A DNA stretch of 64,000 nucleotides from Caldilineaceae bacterium (GTDB taxonomy: Bacteria; Chloroflexota; Anaerolineae; Caldilineales; Caldilineaceae): the NCBI GenBank assembly GCA_022824025.1, contig JAJEBF010000005.1, positions 20,260 to 84,259 on the forward strand. The letters run 5' to 3'. The notes under the pieces were generated by a model, which was not told the origin of the DNA, did not search any database, and worked only from the letters and a program-made list of their open reading frames with translations. Below are positions 1 through 7,490 of the stretch, in pieces (within the stretch, counting starts at the first letter, position 1; every line of letters starts with the position of its first letter). The translations under genes and the position numbers were made by a program.

Positions 1-440
1 AAAACGGCTGGTGTGTCGAATTCACCCCCGAGGAGAAAGCGGCCATGGGTGACGAATGGACCCAGAAGCAGAATGAGGTCCAGGACATCAACGTCTTCTG
101 GGGCCTCTGGCTGACAATTGGAACGTTGGGCGGCGTGCAGCCCTTCCCCACCTTCCCGCCCGATATGAAGGCGCACTTCGATGGCATGCTCGAAGCCAAG
201 TATTCCGAAGAATCGCTTGCCGCCCAGGTAATCTCGCAGGAATACCTCAGACTTACCGAGAAGCCCCGCCCCGTCCAGGCCGATAAAGAGTACTGGCCCG
301 GCCTCCAAACCCGCTTCGGCGAGTTCATCTCGCAGGCGGTGGCCGGCACCATCGACATCGACCAGGGCTGGTCAGAGTGGCTCGACTTCTTCGAAAAGAA
401 CGGCGGTCCTCTGCTGACCGAGCAGGTCAACGAGATCTAA
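1..440 (+). CDS. C-terminal part of an extracellular sugar-binding lipoprotein of an ABC importer (family 1, LplA-like)
   Basis: The reading frame is open from base 3, so only the last 145 or so codons are present and the start lies outside the window. The visible part is rich in aromatic and acidic residues (WGLWLT, DKEYWPGLQ, GWSEWLDFF). It has the helical C-terminal lobe expected of large solute-binding proteins that work with LplB/YtcP-type permeases for oligosaccharides or uronides. The assignment rests mainly on the next gene, an LplB-type permease in the same direction 71 bases downstream. The protein would sit outside the membrane and deliver the ligand to that permease. The substrate cannot be told from this fragment. 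Confidence 0.7.
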   Translation, partial: NGWCVEFTPEEKAAMGDEWTQKQNEVQDINVFWGLWLTIGTLGGVQPFPTFPPDMKAHFDGMLEAKYSEESLAAQVISQEYLRLTEKPRPVQADKEYWPGLQTRFGEFISQAVAGTIDIDQGWSEWLDFFEKNGGPLLTEQVNEI

Positions 441-453
441 AAGTCAGAATTCC

Positions 454-491
454 ATGGTCGGAGGCCGGGACGGAATCTGGCCTCCGACCAT
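454..491 (+). promoter_or_regulatory. Intercistronic hairpin between binding-protein and permease genes
   Basis: A perfect 13-bp inverted repeat has arms ATGGTCGGAGGCC (454-466) and GGCCTCCGACCAT (479-491) around a 12-base loop. There is no T-run after it, so it is not a classical terminator. Such hairpins after a binding-protein gene commonly protect the upstream mRNA or limit read-through, giving more binding protein than permease. That role is inferred here. Confidence 0.65.
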
Positions 492-511
492 AGCCAGGTG
501 AGGTTGACAAA

Positions 512-1474
512 GTGGCAACATCAGCCGTATCCAAGTCCACGGCAATATCGGGCCGCCGCAGGTCCTTCTGGGCGCAGTTTGTCTTCAACCTCTGGACCTA
601 CCGCTATCTCTACCTGATGCTTGTCCTTCCCTTCGTCTTCTTCATCATCTTCCGCTTCTACCCCATGTGGGGCAACATCATCGCCTTCAAGAAGTACCAG
701 CTGATGCGCGGCATCTGGGGCAGCCAGTGGGTCGGTTTCCAGCACTTCAACACTCTCTTCGACGACCCCGCCTTCCTGCGCGTTCTCCGCAACACCGTCT
801 CAATCGCCTTCTTCAAACTGGTCTTCACCTTCCCCGCCCCGATCATTCTGGCGCTTTTCATCAACGAAATCCGCCACATGGCCTATAAGCGTTTCGTCCA
901 AACCGTTGTCTACGTGCCCCACTTCCTTTCCTGGGTCATCTATGGCGCAATCCTCTACATCGTCCTGTCCCCCGCAAACGGCATCGTTAACAACATCGCC
1001 GCCTCGCTCGGCATGGAAAAAGTCGCCTTCTTCCAAAAGCCAGGCTACTTCCAACCCATCGTTATCATCTCCTCACTGCTCAAGGAAACCGGCTGGGCCG
1101 CCATCATCTATCTGGCCACCATCTCCACCATCGACCTCACACTCTACGAAGCCGCCATCATCGACGGAGCCAATCGCTGGCAGCTCATGCGCTACGTAAC
1201 GCTGCCCGGCCTGGCCATGACCATCGTCACCCTCTTCATCCTCCAGATCGGTTTCTTCCTCAACGTCGGCTTCGAACAGATCTTCATCCTGCAAAACAAC
1301 ATGGTCCTCATGACCGCCGACGTAATCGAAACCTTCATCTACCGAGTCGGCATCCGCCAGGCCCGCTTCGACTTCACCACCGCCGCCGGCCTCTTCAACG
1401 GGCTCGTAGGCATGGTCCTCGTCCTCCTCGCCGACCGCCTCGCCAAACGCCTCGACCTCCCCGGCATCTTCTAA
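512..1474 (+). CDS. Sugar ABC transporter permease, LplB/UgpA (MalF-like) type
   Basis: This 320-residue inner-membrane protein has about six hydrophobic segments (first near residues 33-53). The permease cytoplasmic loop (EAA motif) is at about 210-230, read as YEAAIIDGANRWQLMRYVTLPG. This is the part that docks on the ATPase. Features such as FYPMWGNIIAFKKYQ and VVYVPHFLSWVI are typical of the LplB/YteP group that takes up oligosaccharides or polyuronide fragments. The start is a GTG preceded by AGGTGAGG. It follows the binding-protein gene and an intercistronic hairpin. A partner MalG/LplC-type permease would normally come next but is absent, and the following 568 bases carry only repeats. 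Two decayed MalG-type ends occur elsewhere in the window. Confidence 0.9.
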   Translation: MATSAVSKSTAISGRRRSFWAQFVFNLWTYRYLYLMLVLPFVFFIIFRFYPMWGNIIAFKKYQLMRGIWGSQWVGFQHFNTLFDDPAFLRVLRNTVSIAFFKLVFTFPAPIILALFINEIRHMAYKRFVQTVVYVPHFLSWVIYGAILYIVLSPANGIVNNIAASLGMEKVAFFQKPGYFQPIVIISSLLKETGWAAIIYLATISTIDLTLYEAAIIDGANRWQLMRYVTLPGLAMTIVTLFILQIGFFLNVGFEQIFILQNNMVLMTADVIETFIYRVGIRQARFDFTTAAGLFNGLVGMVLVLLADRLAKRLDLPGIF

Positions 1475-1507
1475 CCCCCCACCACCCGCCCCCGTTCACC
1501 CCGCCTT

Positions 1508-1553
1508 CCACTGCCCACTCACCACTCACCACTCACCACTCACCTCTGCAGTT
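1508..1553 (+). repeat. Heptamer array (CCACTCA)n capped by CTGCAGTT
   Basis: Five consecutive 7-base units run from 1508 to 1542: one CCACTGC and four CCACTCA. They are followed by CCTCTGCAGTT. This is a variant copy of the CCACTGA family found at seven other places in the window, always on this strand. No promoter or gene follows closely. Confidence 0.85.
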
Positions 1554-1785
1554 CTGGGCCTCCCCCAACTGTCCACTGCTTTTTGGGCGGTCAGCCGCAA
1601 GCGGCTTCCCTTGTGCGGGGGGACACCCCCCGCAACGCCCCCCACATAAACGTGCCCCGCCGGCAATCTGTGGTCACCGGTCAAGGCTGTCCGGCCCCCC
1701 CTCGTTCCAACAATCCCCGAATCGCGATGCCCCGCCGCCTCCTCACATGTACACCGCGCTTCGTTTGCGCGTCCCGGCTTCCCTT

Positions 1786-1841
1786 GTAGTCGCCCCCCTG
1801 AAGTCGCCCCCCTGAAGTCGCCGCCTTGTAGTCGCCCTCCC
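1786..1841 (+). repeat. Four tandem 14-bp repeats
   Basis: Four adjacent 14-base units begin at 1786, 1800, 1814 and 1828, each starting GTAGTCGCC or GAAGTCGCC. Units one and two differ at one base and units three and four are more diverged. It is a small G+C-rich minisatellite in non-coding DNA, unrelated in sequence to the neighbouring heptamers. Confidence 0.85.
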
Positions 1842-1888
1842 CGCCGGTCCCCCGTATGCTCCCCCGCGTAACCTCCCCGTCCCGCCAC

Positions 1889-1927
1889 CCACTAACCACT
1901 AACCACTGACCACCGACCACTGCAGTT
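1889..1927 (+). repeat. Heptamer array capped by CCACTGCAGTT
   Basis: The units are CCACTAA, CCACTAA, CCACTGA and CCACCGA, followed by the cap CCACTGCAGTT. The array ends 60 bases before the -35 box of the SDR gene. Confidence 0.85.
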
Positions 1928-1987
1928 TCCCATCCCCCTAATCCCCTTAATCCCCCCAAATCCCCGTTCAGACAAATCCCCGTCCAG

Positions 1988-2016
1988 TTGCCAAGCCGTG
2001 ACGACTGCTGTAAACT
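1988..2016 (+). promoter_or_regulatory. Predicted sigma70-type promoter of the SDR gene
   Basis: TTGCCA at 1988-1993 and TAAACT at 2011-2016 are separated by 17 bases, giving a start point near 2022. The ribosome-binding site AGCGGAAGG follows at 2028-2036, just before the ATG at 2043. Confidence 0.55.
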
Positions 2017-2042
2017 GAAGATTCCTAGCGGAAGGATCGAAA

Positions 2043-2810
2043 ATGCGGCTGAACGAAAAAGTCGCCATCGTTACCGGTGCCGGCCGCGGGCTCGGTCGTA
2101 CGATCGCAAGACGTTTTGTTGAAGAAGGGGCGGCAGTCGTAATCGCCGAACAGGACACGATTTCCGGGCAACGCGTCCTGGCCGAGCTTCAAGGACTCGG
2201 CGGGGTCGCGATCTTTGTCAAAACGGATGTCTCCAGCCGTCCGGACGTGGAACTGCTGGTAAAAGAAGCGGTGCGGCGTTTTGGCCGCATCGACATCCTA
2301 GTCAACAATGCCGCCGTCCTCGGCGAAAACGGCCATTTCCTCGAGATATCCCAGGCCGTATGGGATCACGTAGTCAGCGTCAATCAGACGGCGGTCTTTG
2401 TCTGTTCACAACTGGTGGGCCGTGTCATGGCCAAGGCCGGCAGGGGAAATATCATCAACATTTCCTCCATAAATGGCACAGTCCCTCTGCCCCGCTGTGC
2501 CGCCTATGTCACGGCCAAGAGCGCGGTCGAGTCTCTGACTCGCATAGCAGCCACCGATCTGGCTCCTTACAATATCCGCGTCAACACGATCGCTCCAGGT
2601 CCTATCGAAAACCGCCCGCCGCATTTGGACGCACCCCGTCCGACCGAAGATACCTTGCTTGGTCGCAACGGCCTGCCTCACGAAATCGCGGCAGCGGCCG
2701 TCTTTTTGGCGTCGGAGGAATCCAGTTTCATCACCGGTGAACGCATCGCAGTCGATGGCGGCATGTTGGTCAACGGCTATCGAATTTACGGCGTCGAACG
2801 CCCTGCTTAA
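2043..2810 (+). CDS. Short-chain dehydrogenase/reductase (SDR), FabG-like
   Basis: This 255-residue cytoplasmic NAD(P)-dependent oxidoreductase has the classical SDR fold. The cofactor motif TGAGRGLG is at residues 11-18 and NNAA at 88-91. The catalytic Ser is at 141-142 (NISS) and the active-site pair is Tyr155/Lys159 (YVTAK). Asn114 completes the usual tetrad. Length and C-terminal DGGM signature are normal for the family. It stands alone behind its own promoter and a heptamer array. The substrate (sugar, alcohol or 3-oxoacyl group) cannot be inferred from the sequence or from the lipoprotein gene downstream. Confidence 0.93.
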   Translation: MRLNEKVAIVTGAGRGLGRTIARRFVEEGAAVVIAEQDTISGQRVLAELQGLGGVAIFVKTDVSSRPDVELLVKEAVRRFGRIDILVNNAAVLGENGHFLEISQAVWDHVVSVNQTAVFVCSQLVGRVMAKAGRGNIINISSINGTVPLPRCAAYVTAKSAVESLTRIAATDLAPYNIRVNTIAPGPIENRPPHLDAPRPTEDTLLGRNGLPHEIAAAAVFLASEESSFITGERIAVDGGMLVNGYRIYGVERPA

Positions 2811-2903
2811 CGCACCTGGTCTGCGACAAAAGTAAAGAAGCCGCGAAGCCATGATGCCGATGACCAACGACGCTTTGAGAGTCGAAGGAAAGTCCAAACT
2901 GTC

Positions 2904-3758
2904 ATGCCAAGGTGGTTGCCTGTGAAACTGTGTGGTCTGGTCTCTTCCCTGCTGATCGCGCTCACGCTCCTGTCCGCCTGCTTTGGCCCCGACCTGCCCG
3001 GCGCGCCCCAGATGCCCCAGCTGCCCTCGCCGCGTAACCTCCCCGGCGTCGAAGAACTGCTCGATCAGCTGCCCGGCTTCGACCTCGACCTCCTGGGAGA
3101 ACTGGAACTCCCCGACCTCAGCGGCATCGCCGACCTGCCTCAGCTGGTCGAACTTCCCAGCCTGGACGTTGACGGTGACGCCATCGCATTCGCCGGTCCC
3201 ACCGAAATGCGCATAGAAGTCGGCGAGTACATCCGCGGCACCGACATCCAGCTGACTGGCATCGTCGATGGCCGCGCCCAATTCCTCTTCTCCGGACTGC
3301 GCGCCGAACGCATCGCCGGCGATTCCCTCGACTTCGACGGCCCCTGGCCAAACATCGCCGGCGTAGACTACCTGCTCCGACTGCGCGTCTATCGAGTCAA
3401 CGAAGAGTACGTCCGCGCCGCCGGCGTCCATCGTCTCTTAATCGAGGGCATCCAGCCCATTCATCAGCCTGCGATGACCATCCAGGGAGCGCCCCTCAAA
3501 CTTACCTACACCGGGTCGGCCAGCCCAGGATCCCAGTTCAATGGAACCACTTTCGGTTACATCGGACAGGCAGAACAGGGCGCCGAAATCAGTGGAATCC
3601 CTTCCGGCGATTTTCCCTTTCGCAAAACCGGTGATAGTCTGCGGTGGCAGGGTATGCTGCGGCCCGATCTGCCCAGCCTGTTCGAGTTGCGCATCGTCAA
3701 TTACGCCGAGAGTTCAGTCCAGGTCGCAGGGATCGTCTCCCTGCAACTTCCTGACTGA
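2904..3758 (+). CDS. Predicted lipoprotein with a Leu/Pro-rich stalk, function unknown
   Basis: This is a 284-residue protein with a type II signal peptide. A basic start (MPRWLPVK) and a hydrophobic core end in the lipobox LSAC near residue 25, so it should be lipid-anchored outside the cytoplasm. Residues 27-90 form a repetitive stretch built on LP, DLP and ELP steps (for example PQMPQLPSPRNLPG). This may be an extended stalk. Residues 90-284 look like a beta-rich globular domain, in two halves separated near 190. GAAGGAAAG at 2885-2893 supports the ATG. I recognise no family. It may be read with the next gene, 153 bases downstream. Confidence 0.7.
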   Translation: MPRWLPVKLCGLVSSLLIALTLLSACFGPDLPGAPQMPQLPSPRNLPGVEELLDQLPGFDLDLLGELELPDLSGIADLPQLVELPSLDVDGDAIAFAGPTEMRIEVGEYIRGTDIQLTGIVDGRAQFLFSGLRAERIAGDSLDFDGPWPNIAGVDYLLRLRVYRVNEEYVRAAGVHRLLIEGIQPIHQPAMTIQGAPLKLTYTGSASPGSQFNGTTFGYIGQAEQGAEISGIPSGDFPFRKTGDSLRWQGMLRPDLPSLFELRIVNYAESSVQVAGIVSLQLPD

Positions 3759-3911
3759 CGCTTGCATTTCGTCAACGAACTGACCGCGCCGCAAACATCA
3801 CATCGTGAGACCCCATGCCCGACAGGAGCCGCTGGCCGACAGCTCCGCAATGAAGCAGAGAACGACCGTTGGAATTCGTAGCATTGTACGGAAGCGCTGG
3901 AGAAACAAGCG

Positions 3912-4745
3912 ATGGTTGAGGCTGTGAGAAACCCCGGTACGTTGAGTGTGATCCGAAGGTTCAGACCACACGCCGACCTCCAGGGAATCCGCGCCGACTA
4001 TTACAATCTTACCGACCTCCAGGGCCAGCCCCTCGCCGGGCTGCTTGTCCTGATGGACCGGCGCGGACGGCCTGTGCGCGCCGAAATCCATATGAACAAC
4101 AACATCGCCGACTCCCTTTACGAGATTGCCCTGCGCCAGAGCCTCCGCCTCATCGAAGACCGCTACAAAAGTGACCGCCCTGTCCGTCTCTACCCGCTCC
4201 GTATGCAACTGAACAGCGACCCGCTTTCGGTCCAGCCCCGGGGCAGCGCCCCAAGCCCCGGCATCGCCCCTGCCCCGGCATCGGGCAGCCCCCTCCTGCT
4301 GGTCGGCGCCATGCTCCTCCTGATCTCTGCCCTGTTCAGCGGGTGGTTCCTCAACGATTGGCTCTCCGGCGATCTGGCGCAATCAAACGCGCCGGCCAAT
4401 ATCGCCCTGGGATCCGCCTCAGGAAACGCCAACACCTTTGTCCTCATCGCCGAAACCAACGGCCTGCCGCCCAGCCGCAACGCAATCCCCATGAACGTCG
4501 GCGACCGCATCCGCCTGCTGCCCGAATACAAAATCTCCCTCCGCTCTGAAGCCGGCGCGCAGGCCGGCGCCATCGTCTCCAACCTGCAAGACGCCAACCA
4601 CATGACCATCCTCAACGGCCCAATCTGGCTGGAAGGAAACAGCGATACCATCGTCTGGTGGTATGTGCGCGTCGATAACGGCGCCGAAGGCTGGGTCCCC
4701 GCCAATACCAGCGATCTCACGCTTCTCGAACCGCTCACCCGATAA
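3912..4745 (+). CDS. Membrane-anchored protein with an extracytoplasmic SH3-like domain
   Basis: This 277-residue protein has three parts. Residues 1-95 form a globular N-terminal part (VEAVRNPGTLSVIRRF..., probably cytoplasmic). A Pro/Ser-rich linker follows. One transmembrane helix lies at about 122-147 (LLLVGAMLLLISALFSGWFL). The C-terminal region from about 190 resembles a bacterial SH3 (SH3b) module: VGDRIRLLPEY, LRSEAG, WWYVRV, and EGWVPANT at the end. SH3b modules usually bind cell-wall or sugar ligands, so a surface sensor or anchor is plausible but unproven. The start has GGAG at 3897-3900. It ends 26 bases before the sulfatase-like gene. Confidence 0.65.
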   Translation: MVEAVRNPGTLSVIRRFRPHADLQGIRADYYNLTDLQGQPLAGLLVLMDRRGRPVRAEIHMNNNIADSLYEIALRQSLRLIEDRYKSDRPVRLYPLRMQLNSDPLSVQPRGSAPSPGIAPAPASGSPLLLVGAMLLLISALFSGWFLNDWLSGDLAQSNAPANIALGSASGNANTFVLIAETNGLPPSRNAIPMNVGDRIRLLPEYKISLRSEAGAQAGAIVSNLQDANHMTILNGPIWLEGNSDTIVWWYVRVDNGAEGWVPANTSDLTLLEPLTR

Positions 4746-4771
4746 AGGCGCCCACCCAGGCAACTTCACCC

Positions 4772-6229
4772 ATGACCCAATCACACCAAACGCAACTGAA
4801 CGTCATCGTCGTCGTCGCGGATACCTTGCGCACCGCCTTTCTCGGCTGCTATGGCAACGACTGGATCCACACACCCTCTATCGACCGCTTCGCCCGCCAA
4901 AGCGTGCGCTTCACCCGCGCCCATCCCGAATGCCTGCCCACCATTCCCACCAGGCGCACCCTCCACAGCGGTCGGCGCGCCTTCCCCTTCAACGACTACC
5001 AGCCCGTCCCCTGGGACAACGTCTACCTGCCCGGCTGGCAGCCCATGTCCGCCGAGGAAAGCACCATCGCCGAAACGCTGCAACAGGCCGGTTACCACAC
5101 CGGCTTCTTCGCCGACGTGCCCCACTATTTCGTGCCCGGCATGAACTTTACCCGCGGCTTCCGCCAGTGGGAGTTCATCCGCGGACAGGCCGAAGACCGC
5201 TGGAACGCCGTCGCAAACGCAGACCCCGCCCTCTTCGACCGCTATCGCGCCGGCTCCCAGGAACGGGTCGCCGCGCATCTTGTCAACGTCCGCCCCCAAC
5301 GACCCGAGGAGGACTGGCCGACCGCCCGTACCTTCCAGGGCGCAATCGACTTCCTGCGCGACAACCGCCCGCCCGGTCGCAACCACGCCTCCTCTCCCTT
5401 CTATCTCTACGTTGACAGCTTCAGCCCCCACGAAACCTGGGAAGCCCCCCTCCACTACTATGACCTCTACGGCAGCCGCGCCGAACGCGAACCCGTCTGC
5501 CTCACCGCCGCCTACGGGCCCTTCGCCGACCGCTACGACGACCGCATCCCCAGCATCCGCGCCAACTACGCCGGCCTCGTCACCATGGTCGACGCGTGGT
5601 TCGGCCGCCTTCTGGATACTGTCGACCAGTTGGGATTGCAAGACAATACACTCATATTCTTCTTCAGCGATCACGGCACCAACTTCGGCGAAAACCCGGA
5701 CAAAATAATCGGAAAGCCCGCCGACTACATGTACCCCGGCACCATGAACATCCCTTTGTTGATGCGCCATCCCGCCGGCCTCGGCGCCGGCCAGGTCCGC
5801 AACGAACTCGTCTACACCCTGGACGTGCCCGCCACCATCCTTGCCGTAACGGGGCAACAGTCAGCTGACCCAATCGAAGGCCAAAACCTCCTGCCGCTGC
5901 TCGAACAAAACAACGCCTTCCGCGCGCGCGACTACCTCACCTGCCGCTACGGCAACTCCGTCTGGTACCGCGATGACCGCAACTGGTTCTTCAGCACGCT
6001 CGACTGGCAGTCAACAGACCCATCCTCCCGCCCCGGGCAGCCTCCAATTGCCCGCCTCTTCGATCTCGAAACCGACCCCGACTGCCAGGACGACATCGCC
6101 GCGCGCAGCCCGGAGCGGGTCGCCGTCGCCCGTGAACGAATCCTCAACGATGCCGGCGGCCATCTCAACTACTACGAGCGCCGCGATTCCACCGACGCTC
6201 TCGGCAGACCCCAGTTCTCCAGCAGGTAG
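4772..6229 (+). CDS. Sulfatase-like hydrolase with Thr at the usual nucleophile position
   Basis: This 485-residue member of the alkaline-phosphatase/sulfatase superfamily has no signal peptide. It shows the N-terminal metal site VVADTLR (Asp17) with CYGNDWIHTPSIDRF, and a second metal site FFSDHGTN near residue 300. It also has PMSAEESTIAETLQQAGY and a C-terminal DLETDPDC. The usual sulfatase signature is C/S-x-P-S/T-R. Here the aligned stretch reads T57-I-P-T-R61, followed by LHSGR, so the Cys or Ser that becomes formylglycine is replaced by Thr. A Cys lies three residues earlier (Cys54). It may be a phosphoesterase using Thr, a subfamily with another mechanism, or inactive. Its neighbour is an Ldh2-type dehydrogenase. 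Confidence 0.85.
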   Translation: MTQSHQTQLNVIVVVADTLRTAFLGCYGNDWIHTPSIDRFARQSVRFTRAHPECLPTIPTRRTLHSGRRAFPFNDYQPVPWDNVYLPGWQPMSAEESTIAETLQQAGYHTGFFADVPHYFVPGMNFTRGFRQWEFIRGQAEDRWNAVANADPALFDRYRAGSQERVAAHLVNVRPQRPEEDWPTARTFQGAIDFLRDNRPPGRNHASSPFYLYVDSFSPHETWEAPLHYYDLYGSRAEREPVCLTAAYGPFADRYDDRIPSIRANYAGLVTMVDAWFGRLLDTVDQLGLQDNTLIFFFSDHGTNFGENPDKIIGKPADYMYPGTMNIPLLMRHPAGLGAGQVRNELVYTLDVPATILAVTGQQSADPIEGQNLLPLLEQNNAFRARDYLTCRYGNSVWYRDDRNWFFSTLDWQSTDPSSRPGQPPIARLFDLETDPDCQDDIAARSPERVAVARERILNDAGGHLNYYERRDSTDALGRPQFSSR

Positions 6230-6300
6230 CCGCCAGTCCACCCGCCGCCCGCAAGACCAGCCGCACGGTCTGCCGGCCACAGGCATCCGGAGTTCGTCCC

Positions 6301-7353
6301 ATGCCAATGATTCCAGCCGACCGACTCGAACGAATCGCAGGACGGCTTCTCGTCGCAGCCGGCGCCTCGACCGCCGAAGCCGCGACCGTCTCGCGCCACC
6401 TCATCGCTGCCAACCTCGCCGGCCACGACTCGCACGGCATCATCCACATCCCTGGCTACATCGCATCAATCCAGAGGGGCCACATCCACCCCGGCGCCCC
6501 CTTCACCATCATAAAGGAAAGCCGTGCCACAACCGTCGTGGACGGCAACTGGGGCTTCGGATTCACCGTCTCCGAACGGGCCATGCAACTGACAATCGAC
6601 AAGGCCCGCCAGGAAAACGTCGCCGCCGCCACCGTCGTCCGCCAGGGCCACGTCGGGCGACTCACCGACTATCCCCTCATGGCTGCAGAAGCCGGCATGA
6701 TCGGGCTCATGACAGCCGACTCAGGCCGCGGCCCCAAGAGCGTGGCCCCCTTTGGCGGGCGCGAGCCGAGACTCGGCACAAACCCAATCTGCATCGCCGT
6801 CCCCTCCCATCTCGACGGACCCTTCTACATCGATATTGCCACCTCTGCCGTCGCCGGCGGCAAACTGGGCGTCGCCATCGAGCGCGGCCAGTCCATCCCC
6901 GCCGGCTGGGTGATCGACAGCGAAGGCCGCGCCGCCACAGACCCCACTGCCGCCCGCAAAGGCGGAGCCATTCTGCCCCTCGGCGGCTCAGAAGGACACA
7001 AAGGCTACGGACTCTCCGCCATGGTCGAGATTCTCTCCGGCCTGCTCACCGGCCTGGGATTCGGGATCGAGCCCACCGGCCGCCACAACGACGGCTGCTT
7101 CATGGCCGTCTTCCAGGTCGACGCCTTTCGCCCCCTCGAAGAGTTCAAACAGGAAGTAACCGAATTCGCCCAATACCTTACCGCAACACCGCCTGCCGAG
7201 CATGTCGAACGCGTCTACTACCCCGGCGAACTGGAATACCTGCGAACCCAAAAAGGCCGCGTCGAAGGCATCTACGTCGAAGACGCCACCTGGCAAAAAC
7301 TTGCCGCCCTCGCCAACGAACTCGCCGTCAACGAAGACTTCTCCCCACCATAA
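6301..7353 (+). CDS. Malate/L-lactate/ureidoglycolate dehydrogenase family (Ldh2) oxidoreductase
   Basis: This 350-residue NAD(P)-dependent 2-hydroxyacid dehydrogenase belongs to the Ldh2/AllD/ComC/YbiC fold, which is unrelated to classical lactate dehydrogenases. Diagnostic stretches are AGHDSHGI (catalytic His), RQGHVGRLTDYP, GRGPKSVAPFGGREPRLGTNP (cofactor and substrate site) and GGSEGHKGYGLSAMVE. Length is normal. Family members oxidise malate, sulfolactate, ureidoglycolate or other 2-hydroxy acids, and the sequence alone does not choose among them. The gene starts 71 bases after the sulfatase-like gene and may be co-transcribed with it. The dhaK promoter follows after 73 bases. Confidence 0.9.
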   Translation: MPMIPADRLERIAGRLLVAAGASTAEAATVSRHLIAANLAGHDSHGIIHIPGYIASIQRGHIHPGAPFTIIKESRATTVVDGNWGFGFTVSERAMQLTIDKARQENVAAATVVRQGHVGRLTDYPLMAAEAGMIGLMTADSGRGPKSVAPFGGREPRLGTNPICIAVPSHLDGPFYIDIATSAVAGGKLGVAIERGQSIPAGWVIDSEGRAATDPTAARKGGAILPLGGSEGHKGYGLSAMVEILSGLLTGLGFGIEPTGRHNDGCFMAVFQVDAFRPLEEFKQEVTEFAQYLTATPPAEHVERVYYPGELEYLRTQKGRVEGIYVEDATWQKLAALANELAVNEDFSPP

Positions 7354-7387
7354 GCCCCAACCCACCCACACCTCCCTTTCCTGCCAC

Positions 7388-7419
7388 CCACTAACCACTT
7401 ACCACTGACCACTGCAGTT
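7388..7419 (+). repeat. Heptamer array capped by CCACTGCAGTT, abutting the dhaK promoter
   Basis: The units are CCACTAA, CCACTTA and CCACTGA, then the cap CCACTGCAGTT. Only six bases separate the cap from the -35 box of the dhaK promoter. Confidence 0.88.
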
Positions 7420-7425
7420 CCAGCG

Positions 7426-7454
7426 TTGAAAAATGCCGCGCTTCAAGCTACAAT
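7426..7454 (+). promoter_or_regulatory. Strong predicted sigma70-type promoter of the dha/glp gene run
   Basis: TTGAAA (7426-7431), a 17-base spacer and TACAAT (7449-7454) match the consensus well. Transcription should start near 7460, leaving a leader of about 30 bases before the dhaK ATG. It is the only clear promoter seen ahead of the ten-gene plus-strand run. Confidence 0.7.
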
Positions 7455-7490
7455 AGACATGGTGCCGCATTTCATTGCCTACAATGAGCC

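Larger units (their letters stand above)
1475..2042. other. Repeat-rich intergenic region without a convincing gene
   Basis: No protein with recognisable features is encoded here on either strand. Open frames across it are compositional. It holds two heptamer arrays, a 14-bp tandem repeat and two hairpins. One hairpin has arms AGCCGC and GCGGCT (1593-1606). The other is a very G+C-rich 9-bp stem, TGCGGGGGG with CCCCCCGCA around ACA (1614-1634). Runs of CCCC spaced through 1930-1985 could form G-quadruplexes on the minus strand. The promoter of the SDR gene lies at its right end. Confidence 0.6.

Noticed and set aside
1508..1927. Possible CRISPR array
   Set aside because: Units are contiguous 7-mers and 14-mers without spacers, and no cas gene is present.
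2406..3431. Long minus-strand open frame antisense to the SDR and lipoprotein genes
   Set aside because: It lacks a domain or ribosome-binding site and is explained by G+C-rich codon bias of two clearly real plus-strand genes.
4781..5857. Minus-strand open frame opposite the sulfatase-like gene
   Set aside because: Gly/Val/Glu-rich shadow with no recognisable fold; the opposite strand has conserved motifs.
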